Source: an uncultured Gammaproteobacteria bacterium (GTDB lineage Bacteria > Pseudomonadota > Gammaproteobacteria > UBA6429 > Thiohalophilaceae). From it: DNA of 64,000 nucleotides. Position 1 is the first letter of the stretch. Each line of letters opens with the position of its first letter. The stretch covers positions 496,001 through 560,000 of the forward strand of contig CALBTB010000009.1 of NCBI GenBank assembly GCA_937967995.1, read 5' to 3'. Made by a program: the position numbers and the translations under genes. Of the stretch, positions 8,780 to 17,546 are shown piece after piece. The notes beneath the pieces were generated by a model that saw nothing but the letters and a program-made list of their open reading frames with translations, was not told the origin of the DNA and ran no database searches.

Positions 8780-9835
8780 ATGCAAACTCAATGGCAAACA
8801 TTCCTGATCGAGCAAGGTGGCAAACTGGACGCGCAGCAGCGCATCCGTTTTGATCAGACTCAGGCATCACTTGCCAGCCTGTCAGACACCCCGATCATAA
8901 CCGGACTCGATCATTATGGCCTTATTCAGGTCAGTGGTGACGATGCCAGATCGTTTTTACAGGCCCAGTTCAGTAATGACATTAATCTGATCGATTCAGA
9001 CCATGTCCAGTTTTCGGCGTATTGCAATCCAAAAGGTCGCATGCTGGCGCAATTCCTGGTTATTCCGCACGATAACGACTACCTGTTAGTCCTGCCACGG
9101 GAAATTCTCGATAAAACCCTGTCGCGCTTGCGGATGTTTGTGCTGCGTAGTGCCGTCACACTGACTGATATCAGCGATAGCTATGCCTGTTTCGGTATAC
9201 TCAGTGCCAATGGCTCTGCCCTGCCTGACAACTTGCTCGTCCTGCCACCAGACCCCTATTCGCAATCCACAATCGAGCAGGCTCATGTGATTCAATTACC
9301 CGCTCCGGTTAAGCGCTACCTGATCGTGGCCACTCTGGAAAAGGCGCAGGTGCTCTGGCAACAACTGGCACCCCATTGTCAGATCGCAGATGCATCAAGC
9401 TGGGACTGGGCTGACATTCAGGCCGGCCTGCCCTCGGTATGGACGCCGACCGTTGAGGAGTTTGTACCGCAAATGATGAACCTGGAACTGATTGGGGGCG
9501 TCAGCTTCAAAAAAGGCTGTTATCCCGGCCAGGAGATCGTGGCCCGCATGCATTATCTCGGTAAGCCAAAACGCCGCATGTTTCGCCTGCACACGGAAGA
9601 TAGAAATATACCTGCACCCGGTACGGATATTTACCTGGCCGAGGGTGAGACACAAAGCATTGGCAAGGTGGTACTGGCCCAGGCTTCCCAGGACGGTGGC
9701 GTCGATTTACTCGCGGTTCTGCTAATAACACACATAAATAACGGGAATTGGCGACTCGGCAGCCCACAGGGGCCGGTTCTTGCCCTGCAAACGCTGCCGT
9801 ATGAGGTCGATATCAGCGAACAAACGGCATCCTGA
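8780..9835 (+). CDS. ygfZ: Folate-binding protein YgfZ (iron-sulfur cluster maintenance)
   Basis: Tetrahydrofolate-binding protein of the GcvT/COG0354 family (351 aa) that supports synthesis or repair of iron-sulfur enzymes. The diagnostic motif KKGCYPGQEIVARMHYLG (K-G-C-Y-x-G-Q-E) lies at about residues 238-255. The N-terminal part has the conserved GLIQVSGDDARSFLQAQFSND. The start at 8780 was chosen over an upstream in-frame ATG at 8687 because the family begins about here and the upstream region holds the promoter. Placement opposite sdh makes sense since SdhB is an Fe-S protein. Confidence 0.93.
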   Translation: MQTQWQTFLIEQGGKLDAQQRIRFDQTQASLASLSDTPIITGLDHYGLIQVSGDDARSFLQAQFSNDINLIDSDHVQFSAYCNPKGRMLAQFLVIPHDNDYLLVLPREILDKTLSRLRMFVLRSAVTLTDISDSYACFGILSANGSALPDNLLVLPPDPYSQSTIEQAHVIQLPAPVKRYLIVATLEKAQVLWQQLAPHCQIADASSWDWADIQAGLPSVWTPTVEEFVPQMMNLELIGGVSFKKGCYPGQEIVARMHYLGKPKRRMFRLHTEDRNIPAPGTDIYLAEGETQSIGKVVLAQASQDGGVDLLAVLLITHINNGNWRLGSPQGPVLALQTLPYEVDISEQTAS

Positions 9836-9942
9836 AAAGCTGTACCCCTTCCACAGAATTTTACCTTAAAGGCTTAAACTTCCCGGCTTCAGCGGCCGAT
9901 ATTCTTGACTGGACTAACCAACAGGGAATAACGGAGTCAGGC

Positions 9943-10773
9943 GTGTTCGATAAACTGGAAGAAGAACTCCTCGATAAACTTTTTGACGATCTAGAAAAAG
10001 ATAAACTGGTCCTGCCCACCTTGCCGGAAGTCGCCCTGCGAGTGCGTGAGACGCTGGAAGACGACAATGCCGGTATGAACGAGGTATCGCGCGTCATTTC
10101 AACGGATGCCGCCCTGTCGGCGCGACTCATACAGGTGGCCAACAGCCCGTTACTTCGAGCAGCACGCGTAATCGAATCAGTTGACGCCGCCGTGGCACGC
10201 ATGGGTGCCGATATGATTCGTAACCTGGTGACCAGTATTGCCATGGAACAGATGTTTCAGGCCACCTCGGATGCAACCGATAAACGCCTGCGTGATTTAT
10301 GGGAACACAGCACACAGGTCGCTGCATTGAGCAACGCCCTGGCCACACAGTTTACGAGTTTACGTGGTGACCAGGCCCTGCTGGCCGGGCTGATTCATGA
10401 TATCGGTGCACTGCCAATCCTGACGATGGCGGAAGATGTACCGGATCTGGTTTACGATGAAAAAATGCTGGATAGTATTATCAGCAAGGCCCATGGTGCT
10501 GTCGGTGAAGCCATTCTGCGTAAATGGAATTTTGCAGAAGACATGATTGCGGTTGCATCAGAACATGAAAACCTGATGCGTGAACATGATGGTGATGCCG
10601 ATTATGTTGACGTGGTCATGGTCGCAAATCTGGAAAGTTATGTCGGTACCGATCACCCGCATGCACAGGTTGATTTATCCACCGTACCGGCCTTCGCCAA
10701 ACTGGGACTGGAACCGCACTCTGATGTGGTTGACGTCGAAGCGGTAGCCGAAACAAAGTCCGCACTCGGTTAG
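9943..10773 (+). CDS. HDOD domain protein
   Basis: Cytoplasmic signalling protein (276 aa) with an HDOD domain, an HD-related fold usually lacking nuclease or phosphodiesterase activity and found in regulators of motility and stress. The family core is clear: LPTLPEVALRVRE at residues 25-37, ISTDAALSARLIQVANSP, and the helical GLIHDIGALPILTM. The start is GTG with an upstream GGAG. An acidic N-terminal helix of about 23 residues precedes the domain. No output domain is attached. Its stop lies nine bases from the convergent lysS stop, with no clear terminator between. Confidence 0.85.
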   Translation: MFDKLEEELLDKLFDDLEKDKLVLPTLPEVALRVRETLEDDNAGMNEVSRVISTDAALSARLIQVANSPLLRAARVIESVDAAVARMGADMIRNLVTSIAMEQMFQATSDATDKRLRDLWEHSTQVAALSNALATQFTSLRGDQALLAGLIHDIGALPILTMAEDVPDLVYDEKMLDSIISKAHGAVGEAILRKWNFAEDMIAVASEHENLMREHDGDADYVDVVMVANLESYVGTDHPHAQVDLSTVPAFAKLGLEPHSDVVDVEAVAETKSALG

Positions 10774-10782
10774 TAACGAATT

Positions 10783-12291
10783 TTACTCAGGCCTCATATG
10801 CGGGAATAACAGCACGTCACGAATAGACGGTGCATCAGTAAACAACATCACCAGTCGATCGATACCGATGCCTTCTCCTGCGGTTGGTGGCATACCGTGT
10901 TCGAGTGCCGTGACGTAATCCTCGTCGAAAAACATCGCTTCATCATCACCGGCCTCTTTTTCTTCCACCTGACGGCGAAAGCGCTCCGCCTGATCTTCCG
11001 CATCGTTTAACTCGGAAAAGCCATTGGCGATTTCGCGACCGCCAACAAAAAACTCAAACCGATCGGTGACGAATGGATCCGCATCACTACGACGCGCCAG
11101 TGGAGAAACCTCTGTCGGATAGGCCGTGATAAAAGTGGGATCCATCAGGCGATGTTCAACCGTCTTTTCAAAGATTTCAATTTGCACTTTGCCCAGGCCA
11201 TAAGTGTCTTTGAGTGGAATTTCCATTTTCTGCGCAATCGTGCGCGCCTTGTCGAGATCATCCAGATCGTCCGGTTTTAATTCCGGGTTGAAATGCAGAA
11301 TCGACTCCCTGACCGTCATTCGAGCAAAGGGTTTACCAAAATCATATTGCTGGCCCTGGTAATTGATGGTTGTGCTGCCTAGCACATTTTGCGCAACGGA
11401 ACGTAACATCGACTCGGTCAGATCCATCAGGTCATGATAAGTGGCATACGCTTCATAAAACTCAAGCATGGTGAACTCGGGGTTATGCCGTGTCGACAGA
11501 CCTTCATTACGAAAATTACGATTGATTTCAAAAACTTTTTCAAATCCACCGACAACCAGTCGCTTCAGATAAAGTTCTGGTGCAATCCGCAGATATAAAT
11601 CCATGTCCAGCGCATTGTGGTAGGTAGTAAACGGCCGCGCAGTGGCACCACCGGGTATAACCTGCATCATCGGTGTTTCCACTTCAAGAAATCCACGATC
11701 CGTCAGGTATTCACGAATATAGGTAATGACTTTGGAACGAACCTGAAAGGTTCGGCGCGAGGCTTCATTCATAATGAGATCAAGATAACGTTGCCGGTAA
11801 CGAATCTCCTGGTCCGACAATCCCCTGAACTTTTCCGGCAACGGTCGTAATGACTTGGTCAAAAGACGAATAGAATCGACTTTAATCGATAATTCACCCT
11901 TATTGGTTTTCATCAACACGCCTTCACCACCGATGATATCCCCGATATCCCATTTCTTGAAATGATCGTTATACACACCCCCCGGTAATTCATCTCGCAT
12001 GACATAAAACTGAATGCGACCTGACATATCCTGAACTGTCGCGAAACTGGCCTTGCCCATCACCCGTTTTAGCATCATGCGCCCGGCCACACTGACACGT
12101 ACATTAAGCTGTTCGAGTTCTTCCCTGCTTTTTTCGCCATACTCGGCATGCAGCTCACCTGCCATCACATTACGACGAAAATCATTCGGAAAAGCGACAC
12201 CGTTCTCCCGAATCGCGCTAAGCTTTTTACGTCGCTCGGCAATCAGTTTGTTTTCATCTTCAGTGGTTGTCGTATTATCAGTTTCGGACAT
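10783..12291 (-). CDS. lysS: Lysyl-tRNA synthetase, class II
   Basis: Charges tRNA-Lys (502 aa). An N-terminal OB-fold anticodon domain (VAGRMMLKRVMGKASFATVQD) precedes the class II core. Motif 1 surrounds the RFRTY-like QVRSKVITYIREYL. Motif 2 is FEINRNFRNEGLSTRHNPEF. Motif 3 is GEGIGIDRLVMLF. It is encoded 15 bases downstream of prfB on the same strand, the conserved prfB-lysS order. Confidence 0.98.
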   Translation of the reverse strand: MSETDNTTTTEDENKLIAERRKKLSAIRENGVAFPNDFRRNVMAGELHAEYGEKSREELEQLNVRVSVAGRMMLKRVMGKASFATVQDMSGRIQFYVMRDELPGGVYNDHFKKWDIGDIIGGEGVLMKTNKGELSIKVDSIRLLTKSLRPLPEKFRGLSDQEIRYRQRYLDLIMNEASRRTFQVRSKVITYIREYLTDRGFLEVETPMMQVIPGGATARPFTTYHNALDMDLYLRIAPELYLKRLVVGGFEKVFEINRNFRNEGLSTRHNPEFTMLEFYEAYATYHDLMDLTESMLRSVAQNVLGSTTINYQGQQYDFGKPFARMTVRESILHFNPELKPDDLDDLDKARTIAQKMEIPLKDTYGLGKVQIEIFEKTVEHRLMDPTFITAYPTEVSPLARRSDADPFVTDRFEFFVGGREIANGFSELNDAEDQAERFRRQVEEKEAGDDEAMFFDEDYVTALEHGMPPTAGEGIGIDRLVMLFTDAPSIRDVLLFPHMRPE

Positions 12292-12306
12292 AATCAGTTT
12301 CTCGTT

Positions 12307-13408
12307 TTATAAAATCCCACTTTTCAGACTGGCTTCAATAAAGTCATCCAGATCACCATCCAGTACCGCCTGGGTGTTGGTCTTTTCGATACCCGTACGC
12401 AGGTCCTTGATGCGCGATTGATCCAGCACATAGGATCGAATCTGGCTTCCCCAGCCTATATCAGACTTGGCATCTTCCATGGCCTGTTTTTCCGCATTGC
12501 GCTTTTGCATTTCCAGTTCGTACAGTTTTGCCTTGAGGAATTTCATGGCGTGGTCCTTGTTCTGGTGCTGAGAACGTTCACTCTGGCACTGTACCACCAC
12601 GCCGGTTGGCTCATGCGTGATTCGAACCGCGGAATCGGTTTTGTTGACGTGTTGTCCGCCGGCACCGCTGGCACGATAGGTATCAATACGAAGATCCGCC
12701 GGATTGATTTCAATCTCAATCGAATCATCAATTTCCGGCGACACAAATACCGAAGCAAATGATGTATGACGACGATTACCCGAATCAAAAGGTGATTTAC
12801 GAACCAGCCTGTGCACGCCCGTCTCGGTGCGCAACCAGCCAAATGCATAGTCACCGGAAAAATGTATCGTGGCACTTTTTATACCAGCTACTTCACCGGC
12901 AGACACTTCGATCAATTCCGTTTTAAAACCGTGCGCCTCTCCCCAGCGCAGGTACATGCGCAACAGCATGTCCGCCCAGTCCTGCGCTTCAGTGCCCCCC
13001 GATCCGGCCTGGATATCCAGATAGGCATTGTTCGCATCCATCTCACCGGCAAACATGCGTTCAAATTCGAGGCGCTGCAACAGAGATTCCTGGGATTCCA
13101 GATCATCCACCACGGCCTGCAATGTATCTTCGTCGCTTTCTTCCAGGGCCAGTTCGATCAGGTCCGCCGCATCTGATAGTCCCTGTTGCAAACTGGACAG
13201 CGTATCAACAACCCGCTCCAGTCGCGCCCGTTCCCGGCCCAGTTCCTGGGCGCGCTCCGGGTTATCCCAGACACTTGAATCCTCCAGCTCGCGGGTTACT
13301 TCGTCGAGCCGTTCTCGTTTTGCATCATAGTCAAAGATACCCCCTCAGGGCTTCGCTGCGCCCTTGCATATCCTTGAGGCGGTTTTGAATTACGCCGGTT
13401 TCCAACAT
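12307..13408 (-). CDS. prfB: Peptide chain release factor 2 (with programmed +1 frameshift)
   Basis: Release factor recognising UGA and UAA. The full product is about 366 aa and is made from two frames. A 25-codon first frame starts at 13408 (MLETGVIQNRLKDMQG...) and ends at an in-frame UGA at 13333-13331. Ribosomes shift +1 at CUU-UGA to enter the main frame. The main frame has the RF2 codon-recognition SPF in VRKSPFDSG and the catalytic GGQ in ASGAGGQHVNKT. Length equals the Escherichia coli protein (365 aa). It is co-directional with lysS. Confidence 0.97.
13331..13345 (-). promoter_or_regulatory. Programmed frameshift site of prfB
   Basis: Reading the minus strand, AGGGGG (internal Shine-Dalgarno-like) is followed by TAT, CTT and the stop TGA, then C. 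This is the conserved RF2 autoregulatory signal: low RF2 makes the ribosome pause at UGA and slip +1 on CUU. It is a functional element, not a sequencing error. Confidence 0.95.
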
Positions 13409-13751
13409 TTGTATTCTTTCTATATAAATAGTGTGTATAAAGCCGCGTATCTTACCGCAGTCTGTGCCTAGACTGCCAATTATCTTCTGGTCGGTGATTA
13501 CATTGTGGCTACAACTTTTTCAGAGTATCTGGCTTTAGTAAAATAAAACTGGAGAATGTGGTATCGGCCAAATCCTCGCTAATACTGCTGGAAATGGTCA
13601 GTATTCTGCATTCCCCATTGTCTGACCCAGATCTACATAATTCCCCTTCAAAATTTACCTACCAGGCCGATAGTTTTCATGAAATCGAGATAAAACGCCG
13701 GCATTCCTGGCATCTATTTCGCTAACCCATTGAATTAAATGGATATTATGG
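13409..13751. other. Intergenic region between prfB and a GGDEF-EAL gene
   Basis: A 343-base divergent spacer that should hold both promoters. The only clear structure is a perfect 7-bp inverted repeat, GCAGTCT (13457-13463) and AGACTGC (13470-13476) around a 6-base loop, without a T-tract. GGTCAG and CTGACC form another weak pair near 13594-13630. No convincing small gene was found. Confidence 0.4.
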
Positions 13752-16127
13752 ATGCGAAAAGACAACTCAACGAGAAAAAACCTGCGCCTGGGGTTTTCGG
13801 CCATTGTCATACTGATGATCCTGCTGACTTCGGCAGGTCTGATACAGCATGCGGCCAGCGTGAAACGTATCGATTCCATTGTTAAAAATCAAAATGTAAA
13901 AACAAACCTGATCACAACGATGCGCACGGCCGGGCGTGAGCGCACCGTCAGCATGCAGAAAATGCTGATCATGCAGGACCCCTTTGAACGCGATGAAGAA
14001 TGGATGCGCTTTAACGCACACGCCACTACATTTGCACTCGCAAGATCAAATATTCTTAGACAAAACCTGTCAGAATCTGAAAGTGAACTGCTCCGCCAAC
14101 AGGGCGAACTGGTCAAACTAATCGGTCCATTACAGCAACGTATAGCCGAAATGATCCTGGAAGAAAAACTGGCTGAGGCACGATTGCTAATTTTAAATGA
14201 AGCAATCCCTTTGCAGGATAAGACTTTCAGCCAACTATCACAATTACTCACACTTCAGGAGATTGCAACAAAAGATGCCGTTACTGCTGCCAAGGCTGAT
14301 TACACTAACGCCAGAAATATCATGCTCATTGTTGCGCTCGGTGTGATAGCACTCAGCATCATAATAGCACGTTATTTTATACGTCAGAATATGCGATCAG
14401 AGGCGCGACTTATCAGCGAAAAGGAACATGCGCAGGTTACTTTACATTCTATTGGCGATGCCGTTATCACATCACAAACCAGCGGCATAATCGAAAAAAT
14501 CAACAAGGCAGCAGAAAAGTTGCTTCAGTTGCCTGCCAATGATGTTGTCGGAAAACGTTTACGCGATGTAATGCAGCTACATGGCGAAAATGATCCTGGC
14601 ACCAGGATTGACCCCGTTCAACAAGTCTCTCTCAGCAACAGAATTGCCTTATCGAACGATGATTCCACTTTTACACGCTGCGATGGCAAACAATTTGCTA
14701 TTGAATATACAGCTGCCCCGATTCACGGTGACCACGACCAGATGACAGGTGTGATATTGGTTATTCGTGATGTTACGGAAATGCGCTCCCTGTCGCGACA
14801 GCTTACTTTTCAGGCACATCATGATTCGTTGACAGGTTTAGCCAACCGGCATCATTTTGAGGCCCGACTGGAAGAAGCAGTTGCGGAAGCAAAGCGCTAC
14901 GAAGATAATGATTTCTGGCTCTGTTTTCTGGATCTCGATCAATTCAAGGTCATTAATGATACCTGTGGACACCTGGCTGGTGACGAGTTATTGAAACAAA
15001 TTGCCGACTTGTTAAAAAAAGAACTTCGAGATTCTGATTTAATCGCCAGGATGGGTGGCGACGAATTCACTATTCTGTTGAAACATTGTGATCCTGAACA
15101 GGCGAAACTCACCGTAGAACGGCTAAGAAACCAGCTTCAGCAGATGCGGTTTAACTGGGATGATAAATCTTTTACAGTGACAGCCAGCCTGGGCGTGACA
15201 CAAATCAGCGCTAATAGTGGTGGTTCGTATGATCTCATGCGTGCCGCTGACACAGCCTGTTATATAGCCAAAGATCAGGGACGTAATCGAATTCATTTCT
15301 ATACAAACAATGATGACACAACCGTCAAACGCGAAGGTGAAATGCAATGGGTGCACAAAATCACACGCGCCATTGAAGATGACCGTTTTGTTCTTTATTT
15401 CCAGGAAATTCGCGGCCTGCAGGATGAGCCGATTCAGTTGCACGGTGAAATTTTACTACGCATGATGGGTAATTCAGACAAGCTGATACCACCGGGCGCG
15501 TTTATTCCCTCCGCTGAACGGTATAATCTGATGTCAACGATAGACAGATGGGTCATCAAAAATTCATTTGAAATGTTTGCAAAATGTAGTGAAATTATCG
15601 CAGCAAAAAACTGTCTGTTTTCTATAAACCTGTCGGCACAATCTCTTTGCGATGATGACCTGCATGACTTTGTTAACGATCAACTTGACACCTTTGCAAT
15701 TGATCCAGCTATTATCTGCTTCGAAGTTACGGAAACCTCGGCGATCGCGAATTTATCCAGGGCAATCCAGTTTATCAACGAATTAAAAGAGCGTGGCTGC
15801 CACTTTTCGCTTGATGACTTTGGCAGCGGACTTAGCTCATTTGCCTACCTGAAAAACCTTCCTGTTGATTTCCTCAAAATTGATGGCACATTCGTCAGGG
15901 ATATTGAAAGCGATCCGATGGATTACGCACTGGTCAGCTCAATCAATCAAATGGGGCAAATTATGGGAATACGTACTATTGCTGAATACGTCGAAAATGA
16001 ACAAATCCATAAACTGCTACGCTCCATGGGTGTTAATTATGGCCAGGGATACGGCATTTCAAAGCCGGTACCACTGACACAAATCATTCAGCCAGCCATT
16101 ACATCAACGAGACACGTTGCACCATAG
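13752..16127 (+). CDS. Membrane-bound PAS-GGDEF-EAL cyclic-di-GMP protein
   Basis: Inner-membrane c-di-GMP turnover protein (791 aa). There are two membrane helices (about 14-32 and 188-208) around a helical periplasmic sensor of about 155 residues resembling chemoreceptor four-helix bundles. A PAS domain covers about 225-340. The GGDEF domain has an intact MGGDEF near residue 434 and an inhibitory-site RDSD five residues before it. The EAL domain starts near 547. Its signature reads EILL instead of EALL, while the metal/catalytic DDFGSG (near 687) and the loop are intact. Both activities are therefore possible; the balance cannot be told from sequence. It has no operon partner. The start at 13752 leads straight into the first helix. 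Confidence 0.92.
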   Translation: MRKDNSTRKNLRLGFSAIVILMILLTSAGLIQHAASVKRIDSIVKNQNVKTNLITTMRTAGRERTVSMQKMLIMQDPFERDEEWMRFNAHATTFALARSNILRQNLSESESELLRQQGELVKLIGPLQQRIAEMILEEKLAEARLLILNEAIPLQDKTFSQLSQLLTLQEIATKDAVTAAKADYTNARNIMLIVALGVIALSIIIARYFIRQNMRSEARLISEKEHAQVTLHSIGDAVITSQTSGIIEKINKAAEKLLQLPANDVVGKRLRDVMQLHGENDPGTRIDPVQQVSLSNRIALSNDDSTFTRCDGKQFAIEYTAAPIHGDHDQMTGVILVIRDVTEMRSLSRQLTFQAHHDSLTGLANRHHFEARLEEAVAEAKRYEDNDFWLCFLDLDQFKVINDTCGHLAGDELLKQIADLLKKELRDSDLIARMGGDEFTILLKHCDPEQAKLTVERLRNQLQQMRFNWDDKSFTVTASLGVTQISANSGGSYDLMRAADTACYIAKDQGRNRIHFYTNNDDTTVKREGEMQWVHKITRAIEDDRFVLYFQEIRGLQDEPIQLHGEILLRMMGNSDKLIPPGAFIPSAERYNLMSTIDRWVIKNSFEMFAKCSEIIAAKNCLFSINLSAQSLCDDDLHDFVNDQLDTFAIDPAIICFEVTETSAIANLSRAIQFINELKERGCHFSLDDFGSGLSSFAYLKNLPVDFLKIDGTFVRDIESDPMDYALVSSINQMGQIMGIRTIAEYVENEQIHKLLRSMGVNYGQGYGISKPVPLTQIIQPAITSTRHVAP

Positions 16128-16132
16128 ATTTA

Positions 16133-16414
16133 TTAATCTGTACGACTGGTTATCTCCAGTAAATGATAGCCAAACTGTGTTTTAACCGGCCCATGCACCT
16201 TGTTGAGCTCTTGATTAAAGACCACTTCATCAAACTCTTTTACCATCTGCCCCCTGCCGAATGAACCCAGGTCACCGCCCTGCGCGCCAGATGGACAGCG
16301 GGAATGCTGTTTCGCTATCTCGGCAAAATCTGCGCCCGCTTCTATTTCTTTTTTCAAGGATTCACATTGTTCCTGTGTCTCCACAAGAATATGTCGTGCC
16401 GTGGCTCTGGCCAT
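16133..16414 (-). CDS. ppiC: Parvulin-type peptidyl-prolyl isomerase (PpiC-like)
   Basis: Small single-domain PPIase (93 aa) catalysing cis-trans isomerisation of prolyl bonds in the cytoplasm. It has the full parvulin core: ARHILVET at the start, SRCPSGAQGGDLGSFGRGQMV in the middle and VKTQFGYHLLEI at the end. There is no signal peptide. It is five bases from the convergent GGDEF-EAL gene and 24 bases downstream of a lipoprotein hydrolase gene on the same strand. Confidence 0.93.
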   Translation of the reverse strand: MARATARHILVETQEQCESLKKEIEAGADFAEIAKQHSRCPSGAQGGDLGSFGRGQMVKEFDEVVFNQELNKVHGPVKTQFGYHLLEITSRTD

Positions 16415-16438
16415 TTTTAATCTCCTGTCATTTTCTCG

Positions 16439-17314
16439 TTAATTACTGGTTTTAAATTCAGAAACCATCTTCATCAGCGCCCGATTAAATTCGGCTGGTT
16501 TCTCCATCTGCACAAAATGTCCGGTTCCGGGAATGATCGTCACACTGGCATGCTTTTCGATGGATTCACCCATTGGCTCACCATTGATGTTTTTTAAACG
16601 CTCACCCAACGCCTGCAGGCTTGCCGGTCCGATAGTGCGATTCCAGTCAAAGATTTCATGAATCGCACTCACGGCCATACGTTGATCGGCTTTCAAGACA
16701 ACAGACTTAATTCTTTCGACTAATGCCGGGCTTGGTTCAGGCGGTAACATTTGACCTATCATCCCCTCACCGGTCTTCACAAAATCATCTTTAAACGGCT
16801 GAATAAAAGCAGCAATCTCCTCATCAGTTATCGGATATGGAAAGCCGGTAAAGAAGGTATCCACACCAATGATACCAATGACACGATCACCCAGTTGTTT
16901 TTCCGCTTCGACGCTGACCGGTCCACCCATAGAATGACCGATCAAAACCACCTTATCAAGTTTCAGTGCATTCACAACCGCGGCAACATCAGCGCCAAAT
17001 GCCTGCATCGTATATTTTTCGCGCTGTTTGCCTGATTCACCATGTCCGACCAGATCCAGTCTCACAACGCGGTGTTGTCTGGCAAACGTCTCAAACTGGT
17101 CATCCCAGAAAGTGCCATTACACGTCCAGCAATGCACAAACACCAGCGCCGGATCCCCTTTACCGGCCACCTCATAAAATATCGTATTGCCATCATGCGA
17201 CTCAACTGAAAATCGCCCCGTCTGCATTTCGGGCGCCGGTTTCTGATCGCAACCCCATAAAAATAACGAAAAAAATATTAACAGCCAGTATGGCCGGAAG
17301 TTTTCCTTGCTCAT
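16439..17314 (-). CDS. Lipoprotein alpha/beta hydrolase
   Basis: Predicted membrane-anchored alpha/beta hydrolase (291 aa) of unknown substrate. A lipoprotein signal ends at LFLWGC, with acylated Cys near residue 21. The fold shows FVHCWTCNG (oxyanion region), the nucleophile elbow GHSMGG, and a C-terminal GTGHFVQMEKP carrying the catalytic His. The start at 17314 was chosen because AAGGAG lies ten bases upstream. A strong terminator stands about 30 bases upstream of the gene, so it needs readthrough or its own weak promoter. Confidence 0.85.
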   Translation of the reverse strand: MSKENFRPYWLLIFFSLFLWGCDQKPAPEMQTGRFSVESHDGNTIFYEVAGKGDPALVFVHCWTCNGTFWDDQFETFARQHRVVRLDLVGHGESGKQREKYTMQAFGADVAAVVNALKLDKVVLIGHSMGGPVSVEAEKQLGDRVIGIIGVDTFFTGFPYPITDEEIAAFIQPFKDDFVKTGEGMIGQMLPPEPSPALVERIKSVVLKADQRMAVSAIHEIFDWNRTIGPASLQALGERLKNINGEPMGESIEKHASVTIIPGTGHFVQMEKPAEFNRALMKMVSEFKTSN

Positions 17315-17340
17315 TACAGTCTCCTTTTTTCTTATCACAA

Positions 17341-17376
17341 ACGAAAAAGGCCACAGTGTTTGATGCTGTGGCCTTT
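17341..17376 (-). terminator. Rho-independent terminator
   Basis: An 11-bp perfect stem, AAAGGCCACAG (17346-17356) with CTGTGGCCTTT (17366-17376), has a 9-base loop. On the minus strand it is followed by TTCGT, giving a run of five T, so it should stop transcripts coming from the promoter at 17535. On the plus strand the tail is weaker. Confidence 0.8.
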
Positions 17377-17500
17377 GGTTATAAATCTGTTAAGGTTAAA
17401 CGTTCGATTTATTCCTCCGGCCTATGTAATACGCAGCACAATCATCACGCGAACGTGACGGGCCAGGCGAATAATCGAAAAGATGTTTAAAGAATTCATG
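17345..17500 (-). ncRNA. Candidate small RNA or micropeptide transcript
   Basis: A near-consensus promoter (17535-17507) and a strong terminator (17376-17341) frame a transcript of about 155 bases that contains no known gene. An open frame of 25 codons (17499-17422, starting MNSLNIFSIIRLARH) begins at the very 5' end and would be leaderless. GGAGGAATAAAT occurs further on without a following start codon. A small RNA is the simpler reading. The unit lies just after the CNNM-type gene stop and upstream of the hydrolase gene. Confidence 0.45.
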
Positions 17501-17506
17501 AAGCTG

Positions 17507-17535
17507 ATTATTGATGTAGTCGGAAGTCGTGTCAA
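17507..17535 (-). promoter_or_regulatory. Strong sigma-70-type promoter
   Basis: On the minus strand, a perfect TTGACA (17535-17530), a 17-base spacer and AATAAT (17512-17507) predict a start at about 17500. It sits 12 bases beyond the end of the upstream CNNM-type gene. Confidence 0.65.
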
Positions 17536-17546
17536 GTTAACGATTG

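Noticed and set aside
13331..13345. In-frame stop in prfB suggesting a broken gene
   Set aside because: The stop is the conserved programmed +1 frameshift signal of release factor 2, with the AGGGGG and CTT-TGA-C context intact.
17422..17499. The 25-codon frame as an amino-acid attenuator leader peptide
   Set aside because: It has no run of one amino acid matching a biosynthetic operon, and the downstream gene is a lipoprotein hydrolase. A small RNA is the simpler reading.
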